Part shown: in pieces, positions 54,278 to 62,943 of the stretch | Numbering within the stretch: position 1 is the first letter of the stretch | Layout of the letters: each line of letters begins with the position of its first letter | Assembly: GCA_963801185.1 (NCBI GenBank) | Contig: CAWDDW010000003.1 | Coordinates: forward strand, 1,302,001-1,366,000 | Direction: 5' to 3' | Length of the DNA stretch: 64,000 nt | Source of the DNA: Palsa-601 sp963801185 | GTDB lineage: Bacteria; Actinomycetota; Acidimicrobiia; Acidimicrobiales; Bog-793 | Notes under the pieces: generated by a model | Databases searched by the model: none | The model's input: the letters and a program-made list of their open reading frames with translations, nothing else | Told to the model about the DNA's origin: nothing | Made by a program: the position numbers and the translations under genes

Positions 54278-55035
54278 GGACCCTCTGAGGAGGAGTTCCC
54301 CACTTCGGGCCCCACTCGATACGAGACGAGGAAGTCGTCATCGACGGGACGGAGGAGCTCGTGAAGCTCGTCGGATGCCAAGGTCCCCGGCGCCAGCCAG
54401 GCCTCGTACTCCGCCGGCGCCAGAATCACAGGCATGCGGTCGTGTATCGGCGCCATCAGGCTGTTCGCGTCGGTGGTGATGATCGTGCACGTGCGTAGCC
54501 ACTCGCTCTCGCGGGTCTCTCGCCAGAGCTCGTACAACCCTGCGAACGCCAGCAACTTGCCATCGGCCGCCTTGAAGCACCAGGGTTGTCGCTTGAGGGT
54601 CCTCGAGGTGCCCCTCGAGGCACCTGCCGACGAGCCGGTCGGGAGTCCGCCGAGCCGTTGCCATTCGTAGAACGCGTCGGCAGGAACGATGCAGCGGCGT
54701 TTGGCGAGAGCGGTACGGAACATCGGTCGCTCTGCAAGCGTCTCGGCCCTTGCGTTGAAGGCGCGGGCTCCCGCGCTGGGGCTCTTCGCCCACGAAGGCA
54801 CAAGGCCCCACCGGTAAGTGGAGAGGCGCCGCTCGGTCCTCGGGGCAGAGTCAGCCGCCTCCGCCTCCGCCTCACCGGGGCGCGCGACGACCTCCCGGAC
54901 CGCGAGCACCTCGTCCTGGGGCGAGACGTTGAAGCGCGGCCCCGGCAACAGCTCGAGAGGGATCCGCACTTCGTCAATCCCGAACTGCTCGACGATCTCT
55001 TCGACCGGGCGTGAGGCTACGAATCGACCGCACAT
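54190..55035 (-). CDS. SRAP family protein (YedK/HMCES-like)
   Basis: A 281-residue SOS-response-associated peptidase domain protein. It begins MCGRF, so Cys2 becomes the N-terminal residue that links covalently to abasic sites in single-stranded DNA. Other conserved residues: the asparagine in RAFNARAET, the glutamate in AFYEWQ and the histidine in PIHDRMPV. The start at 55035 is fixed by the need for Cys2. The last 50 residues are a Pro/Ser/Glu tail that overlaps dxs on the other strand. It follows the CDF gene by 7 bases. Confidence 0.92.
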   Translation of the reverse strand: MCGRFVASRPVEEIVEQFGIDEVRIPLELLPGPRFNVSPQDEVLAVREVVARPGEAEAEAADSAPRTERRLSTYRWGLVPSWAKSPSAGARAFNARAETLAERPMFRTALAKRRCIVPADAFYEWQRLGGLPTGSSAGASRGTSRTLKRQPWCFKAADGKLLAFAGLYELWRETRESEWLRTCTIITTDANSLMAPIHDRMPVILAPAEYEAWLAPGTLASDELHELLRPVDDDFLVSYRVGPEVGNSSSEGPQLVEPLEESSEPPVENSSSAPPAGPASP

Positions 55036-55042
55036 GCGGGGA

Positions 55043-55951
55043 TCACCGCCCAGAGACTGTAGGAAGCGAGCTGTCGATGGCACAGACTTCTTCTGAGGGC
55101 TCGGCGCAGCGCTCGCACTCGAGCTCGATCGTGGCGTGGGCGATCTCGTGGTGGTCTCGCAGGCGGCCCTTGAGCACGTCGCCGATGACCTGTGCCTCTT
55201 CCAGGGTTGGATGGCCGGCGAGTACGACGTGGGCCGACAGCGCACGTACGTCGTTCGACAGGCTCCAGCAGTGAAGGTCGTGAACGTCGGTCACGCCTTC
55301 GACCTCTTGCATGGAGCGTGCGAGGTCCTCGAGGGGGACGTCACGGGGGGTGGACTCGAGCAGGACGTCGACGCTCTGGCGGACGAGGACCACGGCCTCG
55401 ACGATGACGAGGGCGGCGATCGCGAGCGAGATCGCCGGGTCGAGTACGTCGAAGTGCCCAGTCGCCAGGATCACCGCGCCGGCACCCATGACTCCGAGGG
55501 CGGCGAGGGCGTCGCCGGCCAAGTGAAGAGTTGCCGTTCTCATGTTGAGGTCTCGCGTCCGGTCGTGGACGATGAACGCGGCCAGGCCGTTGCCGAGCAG
55601 TGCGACTCCGGCGAAGGCGACGACGATGCCACCTCGCACGTGCGCCGGATGAAGGATGCGGTGAACTGCGAGGACGCCGACGAGCACCGACGCCACGACG
55701 ATCGCTACCGCGTTCGCGAGCGCCGTCAGGATTGTCACACGGTGGAAGCCGAAGGACCGTGCGGGCGTCGCGGGCCGGGTGACCAGGCGAGTAGCAACGA
55801 GAGCCAGACCGAGAGCACCTGCGTCGGCGAGGTCGTGTCCCGCAGTGGCGAGCAGTCCCGCTGAGTGGGCGAGGAAGCCACCGACGACTTCTGTCACTGC
55901 GATCGTGAGATCGCAGACGAGTGCCCACACCAAGCGGCGAGAGCGACTCAC
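55043..55951 (-). CDS. Cation diffusion facilitator (CzcD/ZitB-like)
   Basis: A 302-residue CDF exporter with about six helices. The metal sites are HDLAD in helix 2 and HLAGD in helix 5 (HxxxD in both), the pattern of zinc transporters. The C-terminal cytoplasmic domain has DVHDLHCWSLS and HVVLAGHPTLEE, and ends in a CERC-containing tail. It exports Zn or similar divalent ions in exchange for protons. GTG start at 55951. Same strand as the SRAP gene, 7 bases apart. Confidence 0.9.
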   Translation of the reverse strand: MSRSRRLVWALVCDLTIAVTEVVGGFLAHSAGLLATAGHDLADAGALGLALVATRLVTRPATPARSFGFHRVTILTALANAVAIVVASVLVGVLAVHRILHPAHVRGGIVVAFAGVALLGNGLAAFIVHDRTRDLNMRTATLHLAGDALAALGVMGAGAVILATGHFDVLDPAISLAIAALVIVEAVVLVRQSVDVLLESTPRDVPLEDLARSMQEVEGVTDVHDLHCWSLSNDVRALSAHVVLAGHPTLEEAQVIGDVLKGRLRDHHEIAHATIELECERCAEPSEEVCAIDSSLPTVSGR

Positions 55952-55974
55952 CGGGTCACCTCAGCCCGGAGGTT

Positions 55975-56823
55975 TCAGCCGCGGCCGTCATAGCGATCCT
56001 TCGCGACGAGCTCGCGCACGAGAGGCAGGTCGTCGGGGTGTGTGATGCCGATGCACCGGCCCTCGGCCGGTGCGACGCGGACCCGGACGGACCCGGCCGC
56101 CACGAGGTCGCCGACGACAGAGGGCAGCAACATCTCGGGTGGCTTGCCAGGCTGGTGCGGGGCCGTCTCGGGGTCGAAGGTAGAGAGTGCCCGTTCAAGG
56201 TCGTCGAAGATCGACGGATCGAAACCCCACAAGTTCATCGACACCACCTCCGCCCCCGAGAGCTGGTGTACCGCACCGCCGGGCGGAGTCCCGAGTGGCC
56301 TCCCCAAGAATCCGTCGCCCTGCCGCTCCACCTGCTGCTCGACGAGCCGGACGAGCTCACCCGACGGCGAGGTCTCGCAAACGCCGCGGGTGACCGGAGC
56401 GTCCGTGAGCACCGAGTCCGCCAGCCGGTACCCGATGATCGAGTGCGTGCGCGCCCCGAGTTGGCTGGTCTCCTCCGCGAGAAGGGTGATGGCGGCCTTC
56501 CCGTAGAGGTCGTCCGCATTCGCCACTCCGAATGCGCCCGTCACCGCGTCCCGAGCGGATGCAACGGCTTGAGCCGTCCCGGCAATCGGACCCTGGATGA
56601 CGGGCCTCACCTCGAGCTCAGCTGGCCAGTGCTTCCCGATGTGGGCCAGGAGCTCGTCTCGGACCTCCTCGCGCACGATGAGGACGACGCCGGCGAAGCC
56701 CGCCTCGACGGCGTCGATGGCGGTGTAGTCCATGAGCGCCTCCCCGCCGGGGCCGACGGCGGCGAGTTGCTTCAAGCCGCCGAACCGGCGCCCGTGGCCT
56801 GCCGCGAGAACGACGAGTTGCAC
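55975..56823 (-). CDS. Nucleotidyltransferase (NTP_transferase-like)
   Basis: A 282-residue protein with the signature LAAGHGRRFGGLKQ at residues 6-19, the nucleotide-binding loop of NDP-sugar or MobA-type pyrophosphorylases, and FGVANADDLYG with the metal-binding Asp pair. It most likely joins an NTP with a sugar phosphate or similar compound. The substrate cannot be assigned, and no sugar pathway genes are adjacent. GTG start at 56823. It lies 23 bases from the CDF gene on the same strand. Confidence 0.8.
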   Translation of the reverse strand: MQLVVLAAGHGRRFGGLKQLAAVGPGGEALMDYTAIDAVEAGFAGVVLIVREEVRDELLAHIGKHWPAELEVRPVIQGPIAGTAQAVASARDAVTGAFGVANADDLYGKAAITLLAEETSQLGARTHSIIGYRLADSVLTDAPVTRGVCETSPSGELVRLVEQQVERQGDGFLGRPLGTPPGGAVHQLSGAEVVSMNLWGFDPSIFDDLERALSTFDPETAPHQPGKPPEMLLPSVVGDLVAAGSVRVRVAPAEGRCIGITHPDDLPLVRELVAKDRYDGRG

Positions 56824-56871
56824 GTCAGCATGGTAGGGCTTCCTACACTTGCAACGACAGGAGGCACAGCG

Positions 56872-57243
56872 GTGGCACCAGACGAGGAGACTATGGCGAC
56901 GACGGGCGACAGCGATGAGGCCGCCGCCATCGACGACGTCGAGCGCGCCCGGCGGACCGCTGCCCTGACCGAGCTGCTCGATCTGATGAGGCCCGCCGTG
57001 CAGGCCGACGGCGGCGACCTCGTGCTCACGGATCTCGATGTCGACCGCGGCATCGTCGAAGTCCAGCTCCAGGGCGCGTGCGGCTCCTGCGCGATCTCAG
57101 GGGCCACGCTGCAAGGGGGCGTCGAAAGGCTCCTTCGCCAGCGCCTCGACTGGGTGACCGAGGTGCGAGGGAGCGTCGACGAGTCGATGGAGTTCTCCGA
57201 GAGCATCTTGCTAGGCAGGGGCGGGTACATCCCGAGGCACTGA
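56872..57243 (+). CDS. NifU C-terminal domain Fe-S scaffold protein
   Basis: A 123-residue protein: an acidic N-terminal 30 residues, then the NifU-like domain with IRPAVQADGGDLVL-type start (MRPAVQADGGDLVL here) and the cluster-binding CGSC in GACGSCAISGATLQGGVE. It carries a [4Fe-4S] cluster for delivery to apo-proteins. GTG start at 56872 is 7 bases after AGGAGG; an ATG at 56893 is too close to its own GAGGAG. Confidence 0.88.
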   Translation: MAPDEETMATTGDSDEAAAIDDVERARRTAALTELLDLMRPAVQADGGDLVLTDLDVDRGIVEVQLQGACGSCAISGATLQGGVERLLRQRLDWVTEVRGSVDESMEFSESILLGRGGYIPRH

Positions 57244-57274
57244 AAAACCATGCAACGAAAACCGGGCCTCGAAC

Positions 57275-57291
57275 GTCTCATGTGATGAGAC
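57275..57291. terminator. Short perfect inverted repeat after the NifU gene
   Basis: GTCTCAT (57275-57281) and ATGAGAC (57285-57291) pair perfectly around a 3-base loop, about 30 bases after the NifU-domain stop. It could be a terminator or an operator for the small downstream gene. Confidence 0.4.
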
Positions 57292-57334
57292 TCTCTCCAG
57301 CGGACGGAGGGGCTGGGACCACGTAGGGGTTCGC

Positions 57335-57547
57335 ATGGCGATTGACCACCCCAGAGCCGAAGAGAGTCAGCCTGAGCAGCGGCCCTCGTTGCGACCGGTG
57401 ATCGTCGTCCTCGTACTGTTCGTCGGAGCAATCGGCGCTGCGGCTGGGACGACGAGCGGAGCTGCGGCCGGACCGTCGCCACCGCAGGCGCACGGAGGCT
57501 CGCACCCGGCTGTCCTCCTAACCGATCGGCACGCGCGTGGAGGCTGA
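57335..57547 (+). CDS. Small predicted membrane protein
   Basis: A 70-residue open frame with a charged N-terminus, one hydrophobic helix (VIVVLVLFVGAIGAAAG) and an Ala/Pro/Gly-rich tail. ATG 57335 follows TAGGGG by about 6 bases. I recognise no family. A signal peptide or single-span anchor would fit. It is the only candidate gene in the 315-base gap between the NifU-domain gene and the convergent aldo-keto reductase. Confidence 0.4.
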   Translation: MAIDHPRAEESQPEQRPSLRPVIVVLVLFVGAIGAAAGTTSGAAAGPSPPQAHGGSHPAVLLTDRHARGG

Positions 57548-57558
57548 TCCCCGCCTAC

Positions 57559-58608
57559 TCAGCCCGCGCCCCGCAGGTGCTCCGGCCGCCGCCGGCGCCA
57601 CGCGTGCTGGAGCTCGGGCGGCTCCCAGCCGGCGTCTGCCCTGTTGACGGTCTTGCCCGGCGGCACGATCTTGTCGATGCGGTCGAGGACGTCGTCGCTC
57701 AGTGCGACGCCGGCGCCTGCGAGCAGGTCCTCGAGCTGTTCCATCGTTCGTGGGCCGATGATGGCTGCAGTCACGGCCGTGTGCGCGATGACGAAGGCGA
57801 TGCCCATGTGCGTGAGGGAGATTCCGGCGTCCCCCGCGACACCCTCGAGCTCCTCGATCAACTCGAGTTTGCGTTGATTCTCGGGGAGCGACGGATCGAA
57901 ACGGCGAGGGATACGGCTCGCGCGTCCCGCCGTCATGTCGATCTCCTGGCCCTTGCGGTAGCGCCCTGTCAGCCATCCCCCGCCTAGCGGGCTCCAGACG
58001 ATGACGCCCATCCCGTACTTCTCACACGTCGGGAGGACGCCTGCCTCGATGCCGCGGGCGAAGATCGAGTACGGGGGCTGCTCGCAGCGGAAGCGCTCGT
58101 ATCCCCTCCGCTCTGCGGTCCATTGGGCCTCGACGATTTGTTCTGGCGGGAACGTCGACGACCCGATCGCTCGTACCTTGCCTTCGCGGATGAGGTCGGT
58201 CAGTACCGAGAGCGTCTCTTCTATGTCGACCTTCGCGTCGGGCCGGTGGATCTGGTAAAGGTCGATGTAGTCCGTCTGGAGCCGGCGAAGGCTCTGCTCC
58301 ACCTCGTAGCGGATCCAGCGCCGAGAGTTCCCTTGTGCGTTTGGGTCTTCGCCCATGACCCCGTGCACCTTCGTGGCGAGCACCACCGAGTCGCGCCGGC
58401 CCTTCAGTGCCTTGCCGACGATCTCCTCGGACTCGCCACGGCCGTAGACGTCGGCGGTGTCGACGAAGTTGATTCCCGAGTCGAGCGCCTTGTGGATGAT
58501 CCGGACGGCGTCCTCGTGGTCGGGATTGCCCCATTGGCCGAACATCATCGCCCCGAGGCAATAGGGACTGACTTGGATGCCTGTGTTGCCGAGTGAGCGG
58601 TAGCGCAT
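57559..58608 (-). CDS. Aldo/keto reductase
   Basis: A 349-residue NADPH-dependent reductase. The catalytic tetrad is visible: Asp in FVDTADVYGRG, Tyr in the same motif, Lys in VLATKVHG and His in LYQIHRPD; the cofactor-side IGPRTMEQLEDLL lies near the C-terminus. It reduces an aldehyde or ketone; the substrate is unknown. The start is the ATG 58608 giving MRYRSLGNTGIQVSP; the upstream open frame is not coding. The acyl-CoA dehydrogenase lies 43 bases upstream on the same strand. Confidence 0.9.
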   Translation of the reverse strand: MRYRSLGNTGIQVSPYCLGAMMFGQWGNPDHEDAVRIIHKALDSGINFVDTADVYGRGESEEIVGKALKGRRDSVVLATKVHGVMGEDPNAQGNSRRWIRYEVEQSLRRLQTDYIDLYQIHRPDAKVDIEETLSVLTDLIREGKVRAIGSSTFPPEQIVEAQWTAERRGYERFRCEQPPYSIFARGIEAGVLPTCEKYGMGVIVWSPLGGGWLTGRYRKGQEIDMTAGRASRIPRRFDPSLPENQRKLELIEELEGVAGDAGISLTHMGIAFVIAHTAVTAAIIGPRTMEQLEDLLAGAGVALSDDVLDRIDKIVPPGKTVNRADAGWEPPELQHAWRRRRPEHLRGAG

Positions 58609-58651
58609 GACTGCCACGATAGGAGCGAGCCCGGTGCTCTGCTCCCGCTTT

Positions 58652-59893
58652 TCAGCCGCCCGGCGCTTTCGGCTCCTTCGGCAGGCCGAGAACGCGCTCG
58701 GCGACAATGTTCCGCTGGATCTGTGCGGTGCCGCCCCAGATCGTTTCGGAGCGTGAGAAGAAGAAGCTCGCCTGTAGCGGGCTCACCGCGTACCCCGGCC
58801 GGCGGTGACGTGCCCCGACGCCTGGGACGAACTCGGTGTCGTCTGTGTCCTGGCCGGTCAGTATCTGACCCTCCATGCCCATGATGTCGAGGTACAGCTC
58901 CATCACCTCACGGTGGTACTCGGACCAGTACATCTTGTTGGTCGCGCCGAGGGCGAGCGTGGCGTGGTCCTCGTTGATGGCCGAGGTCAGGGTCCGCAGG
59001 CCGTTGATCTGCATGATCTTCACCTTTGTCCATGCAGACGCGAGGCGTTGGCGGATGACCGGATCAGCGATCTTCCCGTTCTTCTTCGCTTCGTCGATGA
59101 TCGCGTCGAGCTCCCGCTGGAAGCGGCGGTGGCCGGTCGTCGCCGAGGTGCCGCGCTCGAAGCCGAGCGTCGTCATGGCCACCTTCCAGCCGTTGTTGAC
59201 CCCGCCTACGACGTTCTCTCTCGGGCAGCGCGCGTTCGTGAAGAAGACCTCGTTGAACTCGGCGGAGCCGTCCACTTGGGCGATCGGCCGGATCTCGATG
59301 CCGGCTTGGCGCATCGGGACGAGCAGGTAGGAGATGCCGGCGTGCTTGGCGACCGCCGGATCGGTGCGGGCGAGCAGGAACACGTAGTCGGCGTACTGGG
59401 CCTGGGTCGTCCAGACCTTCTGGCCGTTGATGACCCACTCGTCGCCGTCGAGCTCGGCCCGCGTCTTGAGCGATGCGAGGTCGCTCCCAGCGTCCGGCTC
59501 GGAGAAGCCCTGGCACCACGAGATCTCACCCGAGAGGATCTTCGGGAGGAAGTACTTCTTCTGCTCCTCGGTGCCCCATTGCAAGATCGTCGGCCCGACG
59601 AGGGTGTCACCGAAGAAGTCCGCCCTCATAGGGGCGTTCACGCGCGCGAACTCCTCGTTCAGCACGACGCTCTCCATGAGAGAGAGCCCTCGGCCGCCGT
59701 ACTCCTCCGGCCACGAGGCACAGATCCAACCACCTTCGGAAAGTCTCTTGGTCCACTCGGTGTTGAAGCTCTGCCGCTCGTCCGAGGTCATCGAATGGCC
59801 CGGGGTGCCCCAGCCGGCCGGGAGGTTCTCCTCGAGCCAGGTGCGGACCTCGAGGCGGAAGGCCTCGGCTTCGGGTGGGTACGTGAGATCCAT
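58652..59893 (-). CDS. Acyl-CoA dehydrogenase family protein
   Basis: A 413-residue FAD-dependent acyl-CoA dehydrogenase. The signature CQGFSEPDAGSDLASLKT and the C-terminal SETIWGGTAQIQRNIVAERVLGLP are intact. The catalytic glutamate position near the C-terminus is not the standard YEG form, as in several long or branched-chain and FadE-like actinobacterial members. It makes trans-2-enoyl-CoA; with the enoyl-CoA hydratase elsewhere in the window it indicates fatty-acid or related catabolism, though they are not in one operon. ATG 59893. Confidence 0.88.
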   Translation of the reverse strand: MDLTYPPEAEAFRLEVRTWLEENLPAGWGTPGHSMTSDERQSFNTEWTKRLSEGGWICASWPEEYGGRGLSLMESVVLNEEFARVNAPMRADFFGDTLVGPTILQWGTEEQKKYFLPKILSGEISWCQGFSEPDAGSDLASLKTRAELDGDEWVINGQKVWTTQAQYADYVFLLARTDPAVAKHAGISYLLVPMRQAGIEIRPIAQVDGSAEFNEVFFTNARCPRENVVGGVNNGWKVAMTTLGFERGTSATTGHRRFQRELDAIIDEAKKNGKIADPVIRQRLASAWTKVKIMQINGLRTLTSAINEDHATLALGATNKMYWSEYHREVMELYLDIMGMEGQILTGQDTDDTEFVPGVGARHRRPGYAVSPLQASFFFSRSETIWGGTAQIQRNIVAERVLGLPKEPKAPGG

Positions 59894-60056
59894 CCCTCAA
59901 GGCTACTGCGATGCCCCCGAGCCGGGTAAACTGCGCTGGTAGCGACCTCGACAGGTGTGGAAGGAGGTAGGGTCGATGTCACAAGACCAACCCCCGAGTA
60001 CCAGCCTCGACCCCTCCCGCCTTGTGCGTGGTCGCGCGTCAGCCCCCAGCTGAGCC

Positions 60057-60086
60057 TCGACCGATACGGCTGCCGTAATCGGTCGA
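60057..60086 (+). promoter_or_regulatory. Long inverted repeat in the leader
   Basis: TCGACCGATACGGC (60057-60070) is followed by one T and then GCCGTAATCGGTCGA (60072-60086), complementary apart from a single bulged A. It is a long hairpin with almost no loop, or a dyad operator. Confidence 0.55.
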
Positions 60087-60125
60087 TCCGTCCCTCGCAC
60101 GAGCGGGTGAGCACCGTTCACACAT

Positions 60126-60145
60126 TCCGGAACACCGCTTCCGGA
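60126..60145 (+). promoter_or_regulatory. Second leader hairpin
   Basis: TCCGGAA (60126-60132) and TTCCGGA (60139-60145) pair perfectly around a 6-base loop, 40 bases after the longer inverted repeat. Confidence 0.45.
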
Positions 60146-60268
60146 CCGCCTACCCGAGGAGGCTCCGATGGCACGCCGTGCCCCGCTTGCTACGCCCCAA
60201 ACGCTCCGTACGCGCCTTGATCAACGAAATCGTCGCCTGACCACTACCGCGCCGTCCGGGAGGCGATC

Positions 60269-61505
60269 GTGTCCCTCGCCGGCCTCATCAACCAACCGGT
60301 TCGCCACCAAGGCGGTGAGGAGATCGGGCGCCTGATCGACGTGGTCGCGCGCTTCTCCGTCGACCAGGCATACCCTCCCATCACGGGCCTCGTCGTCCGC
60401 GTCGGCCGCCGCCGCGTCTTCCTCGACGCGAGCCTCGTGGAGCACCTCGGCCACTCCGAGGTCACGCTCAGGTCCGCCCGAGTCGACCTGCGGGACTTCG
60501 AGCGGCGCGATGGCGAGCTCCTGCTCGTACGCGACGTGCTCGACCACCAGCTCGTCGACGTGGACGGTGTACAGGTGATCCGAGCCGCAGACCTCTACCT
60601 CGCGCCTGCTCAGGGTCGGATCCGGCTCGTAGGGGTAGACGTGAGCTCCCAGACACTGCTCCGTCGCCTCGGCCCGGCCCGTTTCCGCGGGCGCCCGACG
60701 CCTGAGCGCGTCATTGACTGGGCTGCCATCCAGCCCTTCGGCAGCCCGTCAGCGTCGGTACATCTGCGGACGTCCCACGAGGGTCTCCAGCGCCTCCGTC
60801 CCGGCGAGCTGGCTGACCTGCTCGAAGACCTCGACAGGGATCAGCAGCGGGAGCTGCTCGGTGCCCTTGGGCCGGAAGAGGCGGCCGACGCGCTGGAGGA
60901 GATGGACCCAGAAGAGCTCGAAGTCGCTCCTTCGCGGCACCGAGCCTGCGCTCTCCGCCCGTCTCGTGGCATCCATGGAGACCGACGAGGCGGTCGACGC
61001 CTTGCGCGACCTCTTGGACGATGAGCGGGACGAGCTGCTTGACCACATGCCGCCCGATCGGGCGAGCGGCTCGAAGTCGCTCCTCGACTACGGCGAGCAC
61101 ACCGCCGGCGGCATCATGACCACCACAATCGCCGTCGCTACCTCCGACGAGGTGATCGATCAGGTGCGGGCACGGCTCGCCACCATGCTCGGGCACCGTG
61201 GCGAGATCGATGCCGTCGCAGTCCTCGACGGGAACGGCTGCCTGATCGGCGACGTAGCGCTCTTCGACCTGCTTCTGGCCGAGCCGTCCACCCCGATCGG
61301 GGACCTCGTCGACGAGGCTGGTCCGGTAACTGTTTCCCCGCGGGCCGACGTGTCGGAGGTTGCCGCCCAGCTCGTCGAGGCGAGGCGCTCTTCGGTGCTG
61401 GTCGTCGAAGATGAGAGGCCGATCGGGCGAATCCTCGCCGACGACGTGGTCGACGCGTTGTTGCCCGACCGCGGCAGGTTGCACTTCCCGAGGTTCCTCC
61501 AGTGA
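60269..61505 (+). CDS. PRC-barrel/MgtE-N/CBS domain protein, frameshifted
   Basis: About 411 residues after correction. N-terminal PRC-barrel-like parts (EEIGRLIDVVARF, then VRDVLDHQLVDVDGVQVI), an MgtE intracellular N domain (LRPGELADLLEDLDRDQQRELLGAL), and a pair of CBS domains (HTAGGIMTTTIAVA to EDERPIGRILADDVVDAL). In MgtE channels the N and CBS domains sense intracellular Mg2+, but the transmembrane part is missing here. One extra A near 60921 (GCTCGAAGTCGC for GCTCGAGTCGC) splits the frame within the MgtE-N domain. GTG start 60269. The NRAMP gene follows after 16 bases, so this is probably its Mg2+-sensing partner. Confidence 0.8.
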
Positions 61506-61521
61506 CCGAGGAGGGAGACCG

Positions 61522-62856
61522 ATGGGCCCCTTGGACGTGCTCGGGCGTCGCGAGGGCGGCAGTGAAGAAGTAGCCCTACCCGGAGCGGCGTTGCCCGTCC
61601 GGCTGAGGACGCGCGGAGCGAGGAGCCTGCGGCGCCGAGCCCTTTTCATCGCGGCCGTCGCCGGGCCGGGCCTGATTGCGGCGGCGGCCGGCAACGACGC
61701 CGGTGGAATCGTGACCTACTCCTCCGCCGGGGCGGAGTACGTCTACCGCACTTTGTTCCTGATGCTCTTGATCGGCCTCGGGCTGGCACTCGTCCAGGAG
61801 ATGTCGGCTCGGCTGGGAGCGATCACTGGCAAGGGCCTCGCCGCTCTCATCCGCGAAGAGTTCTCGATCCGGCTGACCTTCCTTGCACTCGGCGCCCTCG
61901 TAATCGCGAACGTGGGCATCGTCGTCTCGGAGTTCGCCGGCATCGGGACCGCCTTCGAGCTGTTTCACGTCACTCGCTTCATCACGGTCCCGCTCTCGGC
62001 GGCCGCGATCTGGCTGCTCGTCCTGCTCGGCAGCTATCGCTATGCCGAGCGGGTGTTCTTGCTGCTCACCCTCGCGTTCTTCGCCTATCCGATCGCGGCT
62101 GTCCTGGCTCACCCGAACTGGCGGGCCGTCGGCCTGTCCGTCGTGCTGCCACACTTCTTCGCATCGAAGGGCTACGTCCTCTTGGCGGTCGCCCTGATCG
62201 GGACCACGATCTCCCCGTACATGCAGCTCTACAATGCTTCGGCTGTCGTCGACCGGGGCATTGGTCCCGATGAGGTCCGGTTTGCCCGGATCGACGCCGT
62301 CGCCGGAGCCCTTTTTGCGACAGTGATTTCCTGGTCGATCATCATCGCGACCGGCGCGGCCATCGGCGGCACAGGTGTGCTGCAGTCGGCGCTCAAGGCG
62401 GCCGAGGCGCTCCGGCCGGTAGCGGGTTCTGGCGCCACGATCCTGTTCGGGCTCGGGCTGCTCGGTGCGTCGGCCCTCGCAGGCGCCGTCGTACCCCTGT
62501 CGACGTCCTATGCGATCGCCGAGGCGATCGGAGTGGAGCGGTCCGTCTCCCGCTCGTTCCGGGAGGCTCCGCTCTTCCTGGGGCTGTTCACGGCCCAGGT
62601 CGTCATCGGCGTGATCGTGACCCTGATGCCGATCAACCTCATAGCGCTGCTGATCGGCACACAGGTGGTCGAGGGCGTCGTGACGCCGATCACGCTGGCC
62701 TTCATCGTGATCCTGGCGAACCGCAAGAGCGTGCTGGGCAGTTATGCGAACGGGCCGGTCATGCGGGTCGTGGCAGGGATAGTGACAGTGGTCATAGCCG
62801 TCATGGCCATCGCGCTCGTCGTCATGACCGTCCTCGGGTGGTTCGGGATCTCGTGA
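61522..62856 (+). CDS. NRAMP family transporter with atypical metal site (Mg2+ candidate)
   Basis: A 444-residue transporter with about 11 helices. It is recognisably NRAMP (GPGLIAAAAGNDAGGI in helix 1), but the helix-1 metal motif DPGN is D59-A-G-G62, and the helix-6 site usually read as MPH is I-S-P-Y-M (230-234), with serine where the metal-binding methionine should be. Those residues give Mn/Fe selectivity, so another ion is likely. The neighbouring MgtE-N/CBS protein points to Mg2+. ATG 61522 is 5 bases after GGAGGGAG. A cytosolic N-terminal extension of 40 residues precedes helix 1. Confidence 0.85.
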   Translation: MGPLDVLGRREGGSEEVALPGAALPVRLRTRGARSLRRRALFIAAVAGPGLIAAAAGNDAGGIVTYSSAGAEYVYRTLFLMLLIGLGLALVQEMSARLGAITGKGLAALIREEFSIRLTFLALGALVIANVGIVVSEFAGIGTAFELFHVTRFITVPLSAAAIWLLVLLGSYRYAERVFLLLTLAFFAYPIAAVLAHPNWRAVGLSVVLPHFFASKGYVLLAVALIGTTISPYMQLYNASAVVDRGIGPDEVRFARIDAVAGALFATVISWSIIIATGAAIGGTGVLQSALKAAEALRPVAGSGATILFGLGLLGASALAGAVVPLSTSYAIAEAIGVERSVSRSFREAPLFLGLFTAQVVIGVIVTLMPINLIALLIGTQVVEGVVTPITLAFIVILANRKSVLGSYANGPVMRVVAGIVTVVIAVMAIALVVMTVLGWFGIS

Positions 62857-62943
62857 CGCGTTCGCCAGGTGGTCGCGCCGGACCGGAGACCGCGAGGCTG
62901 CCCGTTTGCGCGGCGGGGTCCCGGCGGGGGAGGCTTGCGGGTC

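Larger units (their letters stand above)
59894..60268 (+). other. Structured leader of the PRC/MgtE-N/CBS-NRAMP operon
   Basis: These 375 bases between divergent genes hold no convincing gene. They contain several inverted repeats: a 14-base pair at 60057-60086, TCCGGAA/TTCCGGA at 60126-60145, and a GAGGAGGCTCC segment near 60154-60164. Together they suggest a structured 5' leader or an operator for the metal-transport genes that follow. I cannot match it confidently to a known riboswitch. Confidence 0.4.
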
